Origin: Chitinophaga japonensis
GTDB lineage: Bacteria; Bacteroidota; Bacteroidia; Chitinophagales; Chitinophagaceae
NCBI RefSeq assembly: GCF_007830125.1
Contig: NZ_VLLG01000003.1
Coordinates: 1,230,247 to 1,294,246 of the forward strand
Direction of reading: 5' to 3'
DNA: 64,000 bases
Part shown: positions 1 through 8,321 of the stretch, piece after piece
Layout of the letters: each line of letters begins with the position of its first letter
Position numbering within the stretch: the stretch's first letter is position 1
Program-made: the position numbers and the translations under genes
Notes under the pieces: generated by a model
What the model saw: the letters and a program-made list of their open reading frames with translations, nothing else
Told to the model about the DNA's origin: nothing
Databases searched by the model: none

Positions 1-422
1 CGGATGAACTGCGGGAAGAAGGACAGGTAGAATACCGCTACCTTGGGATTGAGCACATTGGTGAAAAATCCCATACCGAACAGTTTAAAGGGTCCGTCTG
101 CCTGCAGCGCCTGCCGTGTTTCAAACACGCTTTTACTGCCCGGTTTCACCGCTTCCCATGCTAGGTACAGCAGGTAAAGGATGCCGGCTGTCTTCAGCAC
201 CGTATAGGCGTAAGGGATAGCCATTAGCACGGCAGTCAGCCCGAAAGACACCAGGATGATATGGAAAAGGAAGCCGCAGGCTACGCCGGCCAGGGAGATC
301 AGCCCGGCTTTTTTGCCTTGGGTTACCGAGCGGGAAACCAGGTAGATCATGTTGGGGCCGGGCGTGATCACCATTAGGAAAGCTGCCAGCACAAAAAGCG
401 ATAGCTGTTGTACGGGTATCAT
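1..422 (-). CDS. LysE/RhtB-family amino-acid exporter, 3' part missing
   Basis: N-terminal 140 residues of a LysE/RhtB-type inner-membrane exporter; the C-terminal part lies beyond the left edge. The reading starts MIPVQQLSLF, carries the early TPGPNM motif of the family, and shows hydrophobic helices near residues 5-30, 40-65 and 70-92, followed by a GMGFFTNVLNPKVAVFY stretch typical of LysE proteins. Its ATG lies inside the TGA stop of the upstream ATP-grasp gene (ATGA overlap at 419-422), so the two are probably translationally coupled. The family exports amino acids or small amino-acid derivatives by proton exchange. The substrate is not visible; the partner gene suggests it may be the ligase's product. 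Confidence 0.9.
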   Translation of the reverse strand, partial: MIPVQQLSLFVLAAFLMVITPGPNMIYLVSRSVTQGKKAGLISLAGVACGFLFHIILVSFGLTAVLMAIPYAYTVLKTAGILYLLYLAWEAVKPGSKSVFETRQALQADGPFKLFGMGFFTNVLNPKVAVFYLSFFPQFI

Positions 423-1345
423 AAATTGTGAGGATTAATTGACCGGGCGCCGGACAGCGTGTGCTGCCGTTCCGCTATCCGCTTTGCCAGCGCACGGTAA
501 TAACTTTCATAGCCGCCGGCAACCGCTCCCAGGAACAGGTAAGGCTCTATCAGCTCCAGCTCCATGAGGGTCAGCGTATCGCCTAGCATAACCGCATCCA
601 CGCGGGCGTACAGGCATCCCGGAGCAAAGCGTTCCACGTAAGCGGCCGCGCTTTGGATGTAGGTTTCCGGCGGCAGGTCCGCATGGGCTGTGCCGCCATG
701 AATGAACTGTACCCGGAAATCGCCGGAGCGCGGTCTTTTCACCACACAGTGGCTGAACTGGCCGTCCAGGAAAATGAAGGACCATTCGCCTGCTGTTTCT
801 ATTTCTTTCACGTATGGCTGCACCAGGAAGGCTTCCTGCTGCAGCAGGGGCGCAATAGTGTCCTGCATGGCCTGCAGGTTTTGCGGCGTGATGGTATAAG
901 TATGCCTGGCCCCCGCGCTGATGCATGGTTTTACGATCAGTTGCGTAGTGTTGAATTGCTGGAAAAACGGAGCCAGCCCGGTGGGCGCTCCGCTTTCTAT
1001 GATGGCGGAAGGAATAACGGGATAACCTGCCTGGGCAATGTCCTGCAGGTAGTGTTTGTCGCTGTTCCATTTTATAACGGGATGAGGGTTCAGCATCCAT
1101 ATGCCCAGCGCAGCTATCCTGTCCAGCCAGCGGTAGAACTGCCCGATCTTTTCATGGTAGTCCCAGGGTGATTTTACCAGCACCAGGTCATAATCTTCCC
1201 AGCGCACACTTTCATCGGTCCATATCACCCTGCTGATCTGCAGCCCCTTTTGCTGCAGCAGCGCCAGCAACAGGCTTTCCTCATCTTCCTGCGTGGCAGC
1301 GGAATACTGCTCCTGTGTTTCGTAACATACGTATGCGATCTTCAT
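419..1345 (-). CDS. ATP-grasp ligase (RimK/glutathione-synthetase-like fold)
   Basis: 308 residues. ATP-grasp folds activate a carboxylate with ATP and join it to an amine or thiol. Supporting features are an N-terminal pre-ATP-grasp domain with LVLVKSPWDYHEK (55-67), the ATP-binding segment LIVKPCISAGARHTY (136-150) and a C-terminal metal-site block LTLMELELIEPYLFL. No signal peptide, so cytoplasmic. It is the first gene of a two-gene operon with the LysE exporter (4-base overlap), and it is divergent from a MocR regulator 81 bp away. An exact -7 box lies 18-26 bases upstream of the start. Family members include peptide-bond and D-cycloserine-type ligases. The substrate cannot be read from sequence. 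Confidence 0.85.
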   Translation of the reverse strand: MKIAYVCYETQEQYSAATQEDEESLLLALLQQKGLQISRVIWTDESVRWEDYDLVLVKSPWDYHEKIGQFYRWLDRIAALGIWMLNPHPVIKWNSDKHYLQDIAQAGYPVIPSAIIESGAPTGLAPFFQQFNTTQLIVKPCISAGARHTYTITPQNLQAMQDTIAPLLQQEAFLVQPYVKEIETAGEWSFIFLDGQFSHCVVKRPRSGDFRVQFIHGGTAHADLPPETYIQSAAAYVERFAPGCLYARVDAVMLGDTLTLMELELIEPYLFLGAVAGGYESYYRALAKRIAERQHTLSGARSINPHNL

Positions 1346-1363
1346 CCCTTATTGATTTTAAAA

Positions 1364-1371
1364 CAAAAGTA
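1364..1371 (-). promoter_or_regulatory. -7 promoter box for the ATP-grasp/LysE operon
   Basis: TACTTTTG on the minus strand, an exact match to TAnnTTTG, the -7 consensus of the Bacteroidota primary sigma factor. Upstream of it the minus strand reads TTTTACGAT, then ATACGGC directly before the box. The same arrangement precedes the acyl-CoA transferase gene at about 32.42 kb. A 7-base inverted repeat GTAAAAA/TTTTTAC (1388-1394 and 1411-1417) between this promoter and the divergent regulator gene could be the regulator's operator. Confidence 0.5.
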
Positions 1372-1426
1372 GCCGTATATTGGCATCGTAAAAAGAGCCA
1401 TTTTTAACTATTTTTACAGGGCCATT

Positions 1427-2908
1427 ATGAGTAAAACGCCTCCCCAGATATTCATGCCGTTTCTCCGGCTGGACAAGCGCAGCGCCGATCCGCTGTACCT
1501 CCAGCTATATGAGCAGGTGAAGCAGGCCATTTTCGGCGGCCGGCTGAAAGAAGGGGAGCGCATGCCCTCCACCCGCACCCTGGCGGCGGAGCTGTCCGTA
1601 TCCAGGAACAGCGTGTTCCTGGCCTATGAACAATTGATGCTGGAAGGCTTCCTGCAGGGAAAAAAGGGAGACGGCACTTACGTGTGCGTACAATTGGACC
1701 GGGCGCCACAGCGGCCTGCAGCGCCGGCACCCGCACGGCCGAAGGCGGCTTCCAGGGCGGACTACCGGGACAGCGCCCTGCCGCAGCACATCCTGCAGAA
1801 GGACAGCGCCATAGAGCCCTGGCTGCCCTTCCAGTCATCAGTGCCGGACGTGCAGCATTTCCCCTTCAAGACCTGGGCGCGCATAGCCGCCGGCATTTAC
1901 CGGGATATACAGCGGCTGCATCTTGGCTACGGCGATACACAGGGCCACCTGCCGCTGCGTGAAGCGCTGGCGGACTACCTGCGCATTAACCGTTCTATTG
2001 TATGCACGCCGGAACAGGTGCTGATCGTGAACGGCTCCCGGCAGGCCATTAACCTGGCGGCCCAGGTGCTGCTGAAAAAAGGGGATGCCTGCTGGGTGGA
2101 GGACCCGGGCTACCAATCCGCTAGGGGCGCTATTACCCGCTGGGGCGGTAAACTGTGCCCGGTGCCGCTAACGTCCTACGGGCTGGACATCGACTATGCC
2201 GTCCGGCATTACCCGGATGCAAAGCTGGCCTACGTTACGCCTTCGCATCAATACCCCCTCGGAGGCACGTTGCCGTTAGGCGAGCGCCTGAAGCTGCTGC
2301 AGTGGGCGGCCAAACGCCGCATGTGGATCGTGGAGGACGACTATGACAGCGAGTTCCGCTACAATGGCCGCCCCGTGCCCGCCTTAAAAGGCCTGGACGA
2401 TAAAGGCCGCGTGATCTATACCGGTACGTTCAGCAAAGTGCTGTTCCCTGCCCTGCGCCTGGGCTACATGGTACTGCCCTCCGCCGATATGGCCAGGCAG
2501 TTTAAAATGGTGAAGTCCACCATCGACCGGCAAAGCCCTGTTATTGACCAGGCCATTGTTGCACAGTTCATGGAGGAGGGCCACTTTGCCCGGCACCTGC
2601 GAAGAATGCGCACCCTGTATAAAAAGCAGCAGGACGAGCTGGTGCGCTTGCTGGAAAAACACCTGAGCAGGCACCTGGAGGTAGCTGCCTGCGATACCGG
2701 CATGCACCTGGTGGCCTGGCTGCGGCATCCCTGTAATGTAGCGCAGTTGGAAAAGAAGGCGTTGAAGGAAAACATGATCCTGCAATCCGTATCGGATTAC
2801 GTGATCCGGTTTAAGCAAAGGCCCGGGCTGATACTGGGCTTTACGGGCTTTAGCGCCGGGGTGATGGAGCGCGCCGTGCTGCAGCTCAAAGCGTTGTTGA
2901 ACGGCTAA
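1427..2908 (+). CDS. MocR/PdxR-type regulator (GntR HTH fused to PLP aminotransferase fold)
   Basis: 493 residues, the usual length for MocR regulators. Residues 20-87 form a GntR winged helix (PLYLQLYEQVKQAI, then LSVSRNSVFLAYEQL). Residues from about 125 form a fold-type-I aminotransferase domain with VEDDYDSEFRY (302-312) and the PLP lysine K337 in GTFSKVLFPALRLGY. Such proteins are transcription regulators that sense PLP or an amino-acid-PLP adduct. It is divergent from the ATP-grasp/LysE pair, which is the expected target. PdxR proper controls vitamin B6 synthesis genes; none are adjacent, so I do not assign that name. Confidence 0.92.
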   Translation: MSKTPPQIFMPFLRLDKRSADPLYLQLYEQVKQAIFGGRLKEGERMPSTRTLAAELSVSRNSVFLAYEQLMLEGFLQGKKGDGTYVCVQLDRAPQRPAAPAPARPKAASRADYRDSALPQHILQKDSAIEPWLPFQSSVPDVQHFPFKTWARIAAGIYRDIQRLHLGYGDTQGHLPLREALADYLRINRSIVCTPEQVLIVNGSRQAINLAAQVLLKKGDACWVEDPGYQSARGAITRWGGKLCPVPLTSYGLDIDYAVRHYPDAKLAYVTPSHQYPLGGTLPLGERLKLLQWAAKRRMWIVEDDYDSEFRYNGRPVPALKGLDDKGRVIYTGTFSKVLFPALRLGYMVLPSADMARQFKMVKSTIDRQSPVIDQAIVAQFMEEGHFARHLRRMRTLYKKQQDELVRLLEKHLSRHLEVAACDTGMHLVAWLRHPCNVAQLEKKALKENMILQSVSDYVIRFKQRPGLILGFTGFSAGVMERAVLQLKALLNG

Positions 2909-2946
2909 CGCGCCATGATATTCATTTTTTACTTACTTTTAAAACC

Positions 2947-3567
2947 ATGCAACAATCCTCTCCCATCACCACCTTGTTCCTGGATATTGGCGGCGTACTG
3001 CTCAGCAACGGCTGGGACCGTGCCGCCCGGAAACGCGCTGCGGCGGAATTTTCCCTGGACCTGCCCGAACTCGAAGAACGGCATCACCTTACTTTTGATA
3101 CCTACGAGGAAGGAAAGCTCACCCTCGATGAATACCTCTTCAGGACCGTGTTCTACGAGGAAAGGCCTTTCAGCAGGGATACCTTCAAAGACTTCATGTT
3201 TGCACAAACGGAGCCTTATCCCGAGATGATCGATATGGTCTGCAGGATCAAAGCCGACTATGGGATCAAGATCGCTATTGTCAATAATGAAGGCCGCGAG
3301 CTGAATGAGTACCGCATCCGCAAGTACGGGCTTAACAAGTTCGTGGATTTCTTTATCTCTTCCTGCTTTGTACATTTCCGTAAGCCGGATGCGGACATCT
3401 TTCGTATTGCCCTGGACATTGCGCTGGTAGCGCCACAGGAAGTGCTGTACGTAGAAGACCGCGCGATGTTCGTATCCGTTGCCGAAGGGCTGGGCATTAA
3501 CGGCCTTTGCCACCAGGACTATGCAAGCACCCGGGAGCAGTTGGGGAAATGGGGACTGGCGGTTTGA
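2947..3567 (+). CDS. HAD-superfamily (subfamily IA) phosphatase-like hydrolase
   Basis: 206 residues, cytoplasmic. HAD motif I is LFLDIGGVLLS with the nucleophile D13; Gly replaces the second Asp, as in YihX-like members. Motif III lysine is in HFRKPDADIF and motif IV acidic pair in VLYVEDRAMFV. Motif II reads IAIVNNEGREL, where the usual Ser/Thr after the hydrophobic strand is Asn. Members hydrolyse small phosphate esters such as sugar phosphates, or haloacids. The gene starts 38 bases after the MocR stop and ends at a large palindrome. The substrate is unknown, and the altered motif II could weaken catalysis. Confidence 0.85.
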   Translation: MQQSSPITTLFLDIGGVLLSNGWDRAARKRAAAEFSLDLPELEERHHLTFDTYEEGKLTLDEYLFRTVFYEERPFSRDTFKDFMFAQTEPYPEMIDMVCRIKADYGIKIAIVNNEGRELNEYRIRKYGLNKFVDFFISSCFVHFRKPDADIFRIALDIALVAPQEVLYVEDRAMFVSVAEGLGINGLCHQDYASTREQLGKWGLAV

Positions 3568-3574
3568 TAAAAAT

Positions 3575-3610
3575 GGCTATGCCAGTTGCAGCGCTGCAAC
3601 TGGCATAGCC
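3575..3610. terminator. 36-base perfect palindrome between convergent genes
   Basis: Left arm GGCTATGCCAGTTGCAGC (3575-3592) is followed immediately by its exact reverse complement (3593-3610), with no spacer. It starts 8 bases after the HAD stop and ends 36 bases before the end of the spondin-N lipoprotein gene on the other strand. Read on the minus strand the stem is followed by ATTTTTA, so it works best as the lipoprotein gene's terminator. On the plus strand no U-tract follows. Confidence 0.75.
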
Positions 3611-3646
3611 GCCAAACTATAATGCGGCCGGCGCCTGGCTTTTTTC

Positions 3647-4939
3647 TTACTTGCTCAACGTCACTTTCATCACTTCCTGCACCATCGGCAGCGCCGGGTA
3701 TGCTTCATAGCTCACGGCCATGATGGGTTGGCTTTCGGGATTTTGTGCACCTGGATTAAAACCTGGTTGATGATTGCCCGCCCCGGGATGTTCGTTTATC
3801 TCGGTACCATTGTCCCACAATTTTACCTTACCGGTAAGGTCCCCTTTTTCATTCACGGAGATGCCCATGTCGTCAAAAGCGTAGAACCAGTCATTGGAGC
3901 TGCCGAACATGGTGGCAAAAGCAATACGGTCATTGGCAGCTACCGTTATCTGTGCTTCCGCGCTGTTGCCGGGTGTTACAGGCGTATTGGAGGGATTGAG
4001 CACGTACACATGCTTTACGCCGTCCATCTGCTCCAGCGCAGCCACCAGGTCTGCCTGGTCGCCTTCCTGGGCTATCCTGGCCAGGCCATCGCCATAGTCT
4101 GCCTGTCCTTCGGTGAAAATAGGCTTGATATTGCCGCTGTATACCACCACTACTACCGGTGAGAGGCCGGTGGCTACCTGGGTATGTTCCGCCAGGTAGG
4201 CGCCCAGCACGCTGTTATCGCCCATTTCAGCCAGGGGCTGTAAGCCGTTGGCGCCAGGCTGTCCGGGCGTGAAGAGCGGCATATCTCCCAGCAGGCTGCC
4301 GCCCAGGAAATTGGATACCGCCCATACGCCGGGGCTTAAAGGCGTTTCGTTGGCGGTGCCGCCGGATATATTGGTGAGGGTAAGCGTGAAGGTAGACTGG
4401 TCTGCATCATAAGCCAGCATGGCTTTTACCAGTTGGTCGGCCGGTAAAAAGGAGTGGCCCTGTGCGTCCATACCGTCTACCGCCGTGACCACGCCGTTTT
4501 CATCCGCGCTGTTATGCGGGTTGTCCATGCCGGGGGCCTGGTTGATCTTGCTGCCGTTATCCCAGAGCTTTACCTGTGCAGATACATCGCCTTCCACCGG
4601 CTGGCCCATATCGTCATACAGGGCAATACCGGGGTTGGCCGGTGCAAAGAACATGTCATTGCTCCACCCGTACATGGTGGCAAAGCTGATGGCCTGCCCC
4701 TTGCCGGCAGGGAAGCTGAAGCTCACGCTCTGCCCGGGCAGGATCACGGGCGGTGTGCCGCTGCCTTTAAATGTGCCGCTGGCTACAAACGGTTGTGGGT
4801 TCAGCACATTTTCCACTTTGAAAGTGTAGGGCTTTTCCGGTGGCATATCATCATCCTTTTTACAGGATGAGAAAAGGGTAGCGGTCAGGGTCATTCCCAA
4901 AAGAATGGTTACGGAGTGCAAAGTTTGCTTCATAATCAT
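3647..4939 (-). CDS. Lipoprotein with two tandem spondin-N domains
   Basis: 430 residues from MIMKQ (or 428 from the second ATG at 4933). The signal peptide ends in lipobox LFSSC, followed by KKDDD, so it is a lipoprotein. Two homologous halves follow, each with the spondin-N hallmarks: ISFATMYGWSNDMFFAP...GIALYDDMGQPV...VKLWDNGSKINQ near 80-135, and IAFATMFGSSNDWFYAFDDMGISV...VKLWDNGTEINEHPG near 345-395. Spondin-N is a beta-sandwich known from extracellular matrix proteins; its bacterial role is unresolved, probably binding or adhesion. It is divergent from a two-component system and has its own -7 box at 4998-5005. Confidence 0.87.
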   Translation of the reverse strand: MIMKQTLHSVTILLGMTLTATLFSSCKKDDDMPPEKPYTFKVENVLNPQPFVASGTFKGSGTPPVILPGQSVSFSFPAGKGQAISFATMYGWSNDMFFAPANPGIALYDDMGQPVEGDVSAQVKLWDNGSKINQAPGMDNPHNSADENGVVTAVDGMDAQGHSFLPADQLVKAMLAYDADQSTFTLTLTNISGGTANETPLSPGVWAVSNFLGGSLLGDMPLFTPGQPGANGLQPLAEMGDNSVLGAYLAEHTQVATGLSPVVVVVYSGNIKPIFTEGQADYGDGLARIAQEGDQADLVAALEQMDGVKHVYVLNPSNTPVTPGNSAEAQITVAANDRIAFATMFGSSNDWFYAFDDMGISVNEKGDLTGKVKLWDNGTEINEHPGAGNHQPGFNPGAQNPESQPIMAVSYEAYPALPMVQEVMKVTLSK

Positions 4940-4997
4940 GAATTTTATGAAAGCAAAACAACGGGATGGATATTACAGAAGCATTGCAGAATTATAA

Positions 4998-5005
4998 CAA
5001 AAGTA
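4998..5005 (-). promoter_or_regulatory. -7 promoter box for the spondin-N lipoprotein gene
   Basis: TACTTTTG on the minus strand matches TAnnTTTG exactly, 59-66 bases upstream of the lipoprotein start. I see no clear TTTG at the -33 position. Confidence 0.4.
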
Positions 5006-5071
5006 TCACAGCGGGCTTTTCCTTCTTTTTTACACGGATATTTGCATCAACTAATTATTACGGGAAGATAA

Positions 5072-5773
5072 ATGAAAAGGGTACTGGTCATTGAAGATGA
5101 TATCAACATCGTAGAACTGCTAAAGATACACCTTACGGACCTTGCCTGCGAGGTGACCAGTGCGCAGGATGGCGATACCGCACTGGAACTGGCCACGGAG
5201 CATAAGTTCAGCCTGATCATCCTGGACCTGATGCTGCCGGGTATGAACGGGATGGAGATCTGCCGGCGCATCCGCATGACCAACCGGACCGTGCCCATTA
5301 TGATACTGTCCGCCAAGTCGGAGGAAATAGACAAGGTGGTAGGCCTGGAAACAGGGGCGGATGATTACCTCACCAAACCGTTCAGCATCCGGGAGTTCAT
5401 TGCCCGGGTGAAAGTGATCTTCCGCCGCAACGAGGAAACGGCCGTGTACGAGGACAGCACCGGCAGCAACCTGTTGAAATACGACGGGATAGAGATCGAT
5501 ATAGAAAAACGCAAGGTAACGCTGAACGGCAGCCGGGTGGACCTTTCTCCCAAGGAATTTGAGCTGCTCGCCCTCCTGGCGGCTAATCCCGGCAAAAGCT
5601 ACACCCGCAAGCGATTGCTCAACCTGGTATGGGGTTACGACTTTGAAGGATATGAGCATACGGTCAACTCCCACATTAACCGGCTCCGGGGGAAAATTGA
5701 AATAGACATCTCGCATCCCAAGTATATACTGACCACCTGGGGCGTGGGCTACCGCTTTAACGAAGAATTGTAA
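5072..5773 (+). CDS. OmpR-family response regulator
   Basis: 233 residues. The receiver domain (1-120) has acidic pocket E8-D9-D10, phosphoacceptor D52 in IILDLMLPGMNG and switch lysine in YLTKPFS. The C-terminal winged helix (about 130-230) carries LSPKEFELLALLAANPGK and HINRLRGKIE...WGVGYRFNEEL, as in OmpR/PhoB proteins. The cognate kinase gene begins 21 bases downstream, so the two form an operon. Targets are unknown; the adjacent spondin-N lipoprotein and GH16 genes are candidates by position only. Upstream GATATTTG (5050-5057) is a one-mismatch -7 box. Confidence 0.95.
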   Translation: MKRVLVIEDDINIVELLKIHLTDLACEVTSAQDGDTALELATEHKFSLIILDLMLPGMNGMEICRRIRMTNRTVPIMILSAKSEEIDKVVGLETGADDYLTKPFSIREFIARVKVIFRRNEETAVYEDSTGSNLLKYDGIEIDIEKRKVTLNGSRVDLSPKEFELLALLAANPGKSYTRKRLLNLVWGYDFEGYEHTVNSHINRLRGKIEIDISHPKYILTTWGVGYRFNEEL

Positions 5774-5794
5774 ATAGCAATAAACCGCATCATA

Positions 5795-7264
5795 ATGCCT
5801 GTAAAATTCATCAGGGGCAATCTCCTGTTCTGGAAAATATCTGCCGTGTTTACCGGGCTGCTGGCCGTGCTGGGCATTGCTTACCTCTTTATCGGCTCGC
5901 ATGTGTCAAGGGTATATTTCAACGAGGTGAACCAGCAGTTGTACGGCAACGTGGCCGCCCACCTGGCCAACACTACCCAGCCTATCAGGAACGGTAAACC
6001 GGATACCGCGATCACGCATGATATCATTCATTCCATTATGGTCATCAACCCCAGCGTGGAGGTGTACCTGCTGGACACCACGGGTAAGATCATTGATTTT
6101 GTAGTGCCGGATAAATCCGTGAAGTCCAACCGGGTGAGCCTGGCGCCGGTAAAGCAGTTCATACAGGAAGGCGGGCGTAAGTACATTGCCGGCGATAATC
6201 CCAAGCAGCCGGCAAAGGAAAGCATCTTTTCCGCTGCGCCGGTGTATGAGAACGGGCAGCTATCCGGCTACGTGTACGCCGTGCTGGCCAGCGAAAAACA
6301 GGAAGCGGTGCTGGCGGCGCTTAACCGGAATTTTTTCTGGGAACTGGGCGGCAATATTTTCTTTGCCACCCTGCTCATCGCATTTGCGGTAGGGATCATC
6401 ATTTTCCTGCTCATCACGCGCAGCATCGCGGGGATCGCGGCTACCGTAAAGCGCTTTAAGGAAGGCGATTACAGCGCCAGGATCATGGGTAAGTCCAAAG
6501 GGGACCTGGGCCTGCTCACTTCCACCTTCAATGAAATGGCGGACGTGATCGTGGACAACATGGACAAGATCACCGCGGCTGACCGGCTGCGGCAGGAGCT
6601 GATCGCCAACATCTCCCACGACCTGCGCACGCCCCTGGCTATTATGCAGGGCTACATAGAAACGCTGGTGATCAGGGAGAACACGACCCTGATAGAACGG
6701 CAGCAATACCTGGACATTATATTGAGCAGCTCCAGGAGGCTGTCGCACCTGGTGCACCAGCTTTTTGAATACTCCAAGCTCGAAGCCAACCAGATCACCC
6801 CGCAGAAAGAACAGTTCCTGCTGAACGAGCTGGTGAACGATGTGCTGATCAAGTATGAAATACTGGCGAAGGAAAAGAACATCACACTGGAGCTGGACTC
6901 GCCTTCCTCGCTGCCGGCCGTGTTTGCCGATGTGGCGCTGGTGGAAAGAGTGTTCCAGAACCTGCTGGATAACGCGCTCAAATACACGGAGCAGAACGGC
7001 TGTATACGGGTAAAGCTTACCAACAAGGCCTCCGGCATTGGCATTGCCGTATCGGACAATGGTACGGGCATCGCCCTGGAGGACCAGCCCTATATTTTTG
7101 AAAGGTATAAACAGTCCGGCCAGCCGGAAGTGCAGGCCAGCAAAGGGATGGGGCTGGGCCTGGCCATTGTGAAAAAGATACTGGACCTGCACCAGTCCAG
7201 GATCAATATCCAGAGCATACCCGGTACGGGCACTACTTTCCAGTTTGAATTGCCGGTGGTTTGA
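5795..7264 (+). CDS. Membrane sensor histidine kinase (HAMP-HisKA-HATPase)
   Basis: 489 residues. TM1 about 12-34 and TM2 about 185-208 flank a periplasmic sensor region of about 150 residues. A HAMP linker follows (209-262), then HisKA with H275 in ANISHDLRTPLAIMQGY, and a HATPase domain with the N box NLLDNALKYT, DNGTGIA and the GMGLGLAIVKKIL G box. It is expected to autophosphorylate H275 and pass phosphate to the response regulator encoded 21 bases upstream. The periplasmic part shows no named domain that I can identify, so the signal is unknown. Confidence 0.95.
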   Translation: MPVKFIRGNLLFWKISAVFTGLLAVLGIAYLFIGSHVSRVYFNEVNQQLYGNVAAHLANTTQPIRNGKPDTAITHDIIHSIMVINPSVEVYLLDTTGKIIDFVVPDKSVKSNRVSLAPVKQFIQEGGRKYIAGDNPKQPAKESIFSAAPVYENGQLSGYVYAVLASEKQEAVLAALNRNFFWELGGNIFFATLLIAFAVGIIIFLLITRSIAGIAATVKRFKEGDYSARIMGKSKGDLGLLTSTFNEMADVIVDNMDKITAADRLRQELIANISHDLRTPLAIMQGYIETLVIRENTTLIERQQYLDIILSSSRRLSHLVHQLFEYSKLEANQITPQKEQFLLNELVNDVLIKYEILAKEKNITLELDSPSSLPAVFADVALVERVFQNLLDNALKYTEQNGCIRVKLTNKASGIGIAVSDNGTGIALEDQPYIFERYKQSGQPEVQASKGMGLGLAIVKKILDLHQSRINIQSIPGTGTTFQFELPVV

Positions 7265-7269
7265 TAGGT

Positions 7270-7300
7270 GCGGATGTACAGGGGAAACCCGCACATCCGC
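7270..7300. terminator. Hairpin between convergent kinase and GH16 genes
   Basis: Outer stem GCGGATGT (7270-7277) pairs with ACATCCGC (7293-7300); inside it GGG-AAA-CCC forms a second short stem. It sits 6 bases after the kinase stop and 7 before the GH16 stop on the other strand, so it can terminate both. Neither side has a long U-tract. Confidence 0.5.
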
Positions 7301-7306
7301 GCATCA

Positions 7307-8092
7307 TCAAAGTGGTCTGAATTCGAACGAATGGATGATCACTTCCACTTCCTGCCCGTTGGCGGGCGCCATGTGCTGGAACAGCCACATGTTCATATGC
7401 ACTGGTAAGGACTCCGTACTAACCGGGAAGCCGGCGGGCGTGCTCCAGGGAAAGAAAGCGTAGGTTTCCCCGTGCCCGTGGTAGGCTACGTAAGATACGG
7501 ATGTACCCGTGCGGTGAAAGGTGTACGTGCTGTAGGTGCCATTCAGCGCCAGCTCAAACGTTTGGGATACGCTGGGTGAGCCGTAGGCCGGGTATACCGT
7601 GTAGTTGAAGTTGTGCCAGGCATCGTTGCCCCAGCGGGCAAACTCGATGTCTATTTCATGATGCCCGTCATCGCCGGACTTGTAGTTGAACAGGCCCAGC
7701 ACCACGTTGCGGTCCAACTGGTCTACCCGTCCTTCTATCTTCCAGATATAGGTGCCGTACCCGAAGCTTTGCTGCGAGATCACTTCGGAGCAATACCAGC
7801 GCCCGGTGGCGGCGTCCCGGCGGATCTTCAGGTGCAGGTGGCCCTGTGCGTCCACCCATACGTTATCGGTGCTGCCGCTCCAGTAATTGTCGTGCGGTCC
7901 GCTGGGGCCCGCCTGGTCTCTTACGGTCCAGTTGATGCCGCTGAAGCTGATGGTCCTTTGCGCCAGCGCATTTACCGCTTCGGGTTGTGGTGCATTTTCT
8001 TTCATAACCGTTTTTTCCGTGGTGCCGGTGTATTCTTTGCTACAGCCGGCCAGTGCTGCCAGCGCCAGCGCCAGCATGGTGATCTTTTTCAT
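7307..8092 (-). CDS. GH16-family glycoside hydrolase lipoprotein
   Basis: 261 residues. Signal peptide with lipobox ALAGC (C17). The body is a GH16 jelly roll: INWTVRD..., WYCSEVISQQSFGYGTYIWKIEGR, and the catalytic strand HEIDIEFARWG with E146 as expected nucleophile, D148 and E150 as acid/base. GH16 enzymes cut beta-1,3/1,4-glucans, agar, carrageenan or xyloglucan; the loops do not let me choose. Location is the periplasm or cell surface. It has no SusC/D partner nearby, and is convergent with the two-component operon. Confidence 0.85.
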   Translation of the reverse strand: MKKITMLALALAALAGCSKEYTGTTEKTVMKENAPQPEAVNALAQRTISFSGINWTVRDQAGPSGPHDNYWSGSTDNVWVDAQGHLHLKIRRDAATGRWYCSEVISQQSFGYGTYIWKIEGRVDQLDRNVVLGLFNYKSGDDGHHEIDIEFARWGNDAWHNFNYTVYPAYGSPSVSQTFELALNGTYSTYTFHRTGTSVSYVAYHGHGETYAFFPWSTPAGFPVSTESLPVHMNMWLFQHMAPANGQEVEVIIHSFEFRPL

Positions 8093-8261
8093 ACAATAGG
8101 GTTTAAAAGGTGAAAAAAAGGGGTGGGTCGGTAAGTTGGCATATATCGATATGGTTTAAAAAGAATAAAGGCCCTGCAAAGTATCCATTTCCCGAAACAA
8201 ATGGAAGGCGACCGCGGCAATTTCCTCAAAAAGTGAATTTTTATCTACACACCTGCTGCGT

Positions 8262-8282
8262 GCATACGCAGCTCCCGTATGC
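8262..8282. repeat. Short hairpin in the malQ leader
   Basis: GCATACG (8262-8268) and CGTATGC (8276-8282) form a 7-bp inverted repeat with a 7-base loop, 39 bases upstream of the malQ ATG. It could be an operator or leader hairpin. The rest of the 229-base region between the GH16 and malQ genes shows no exact -7 box; the nearest is TTCTTTTG just before the gene, with one mismatch. Confidence 0.3.
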
Positions 8283-8321
8283 GCTGACTTAGGCATTTCT
8301 TTTGGATCGGCATCCACGAGT

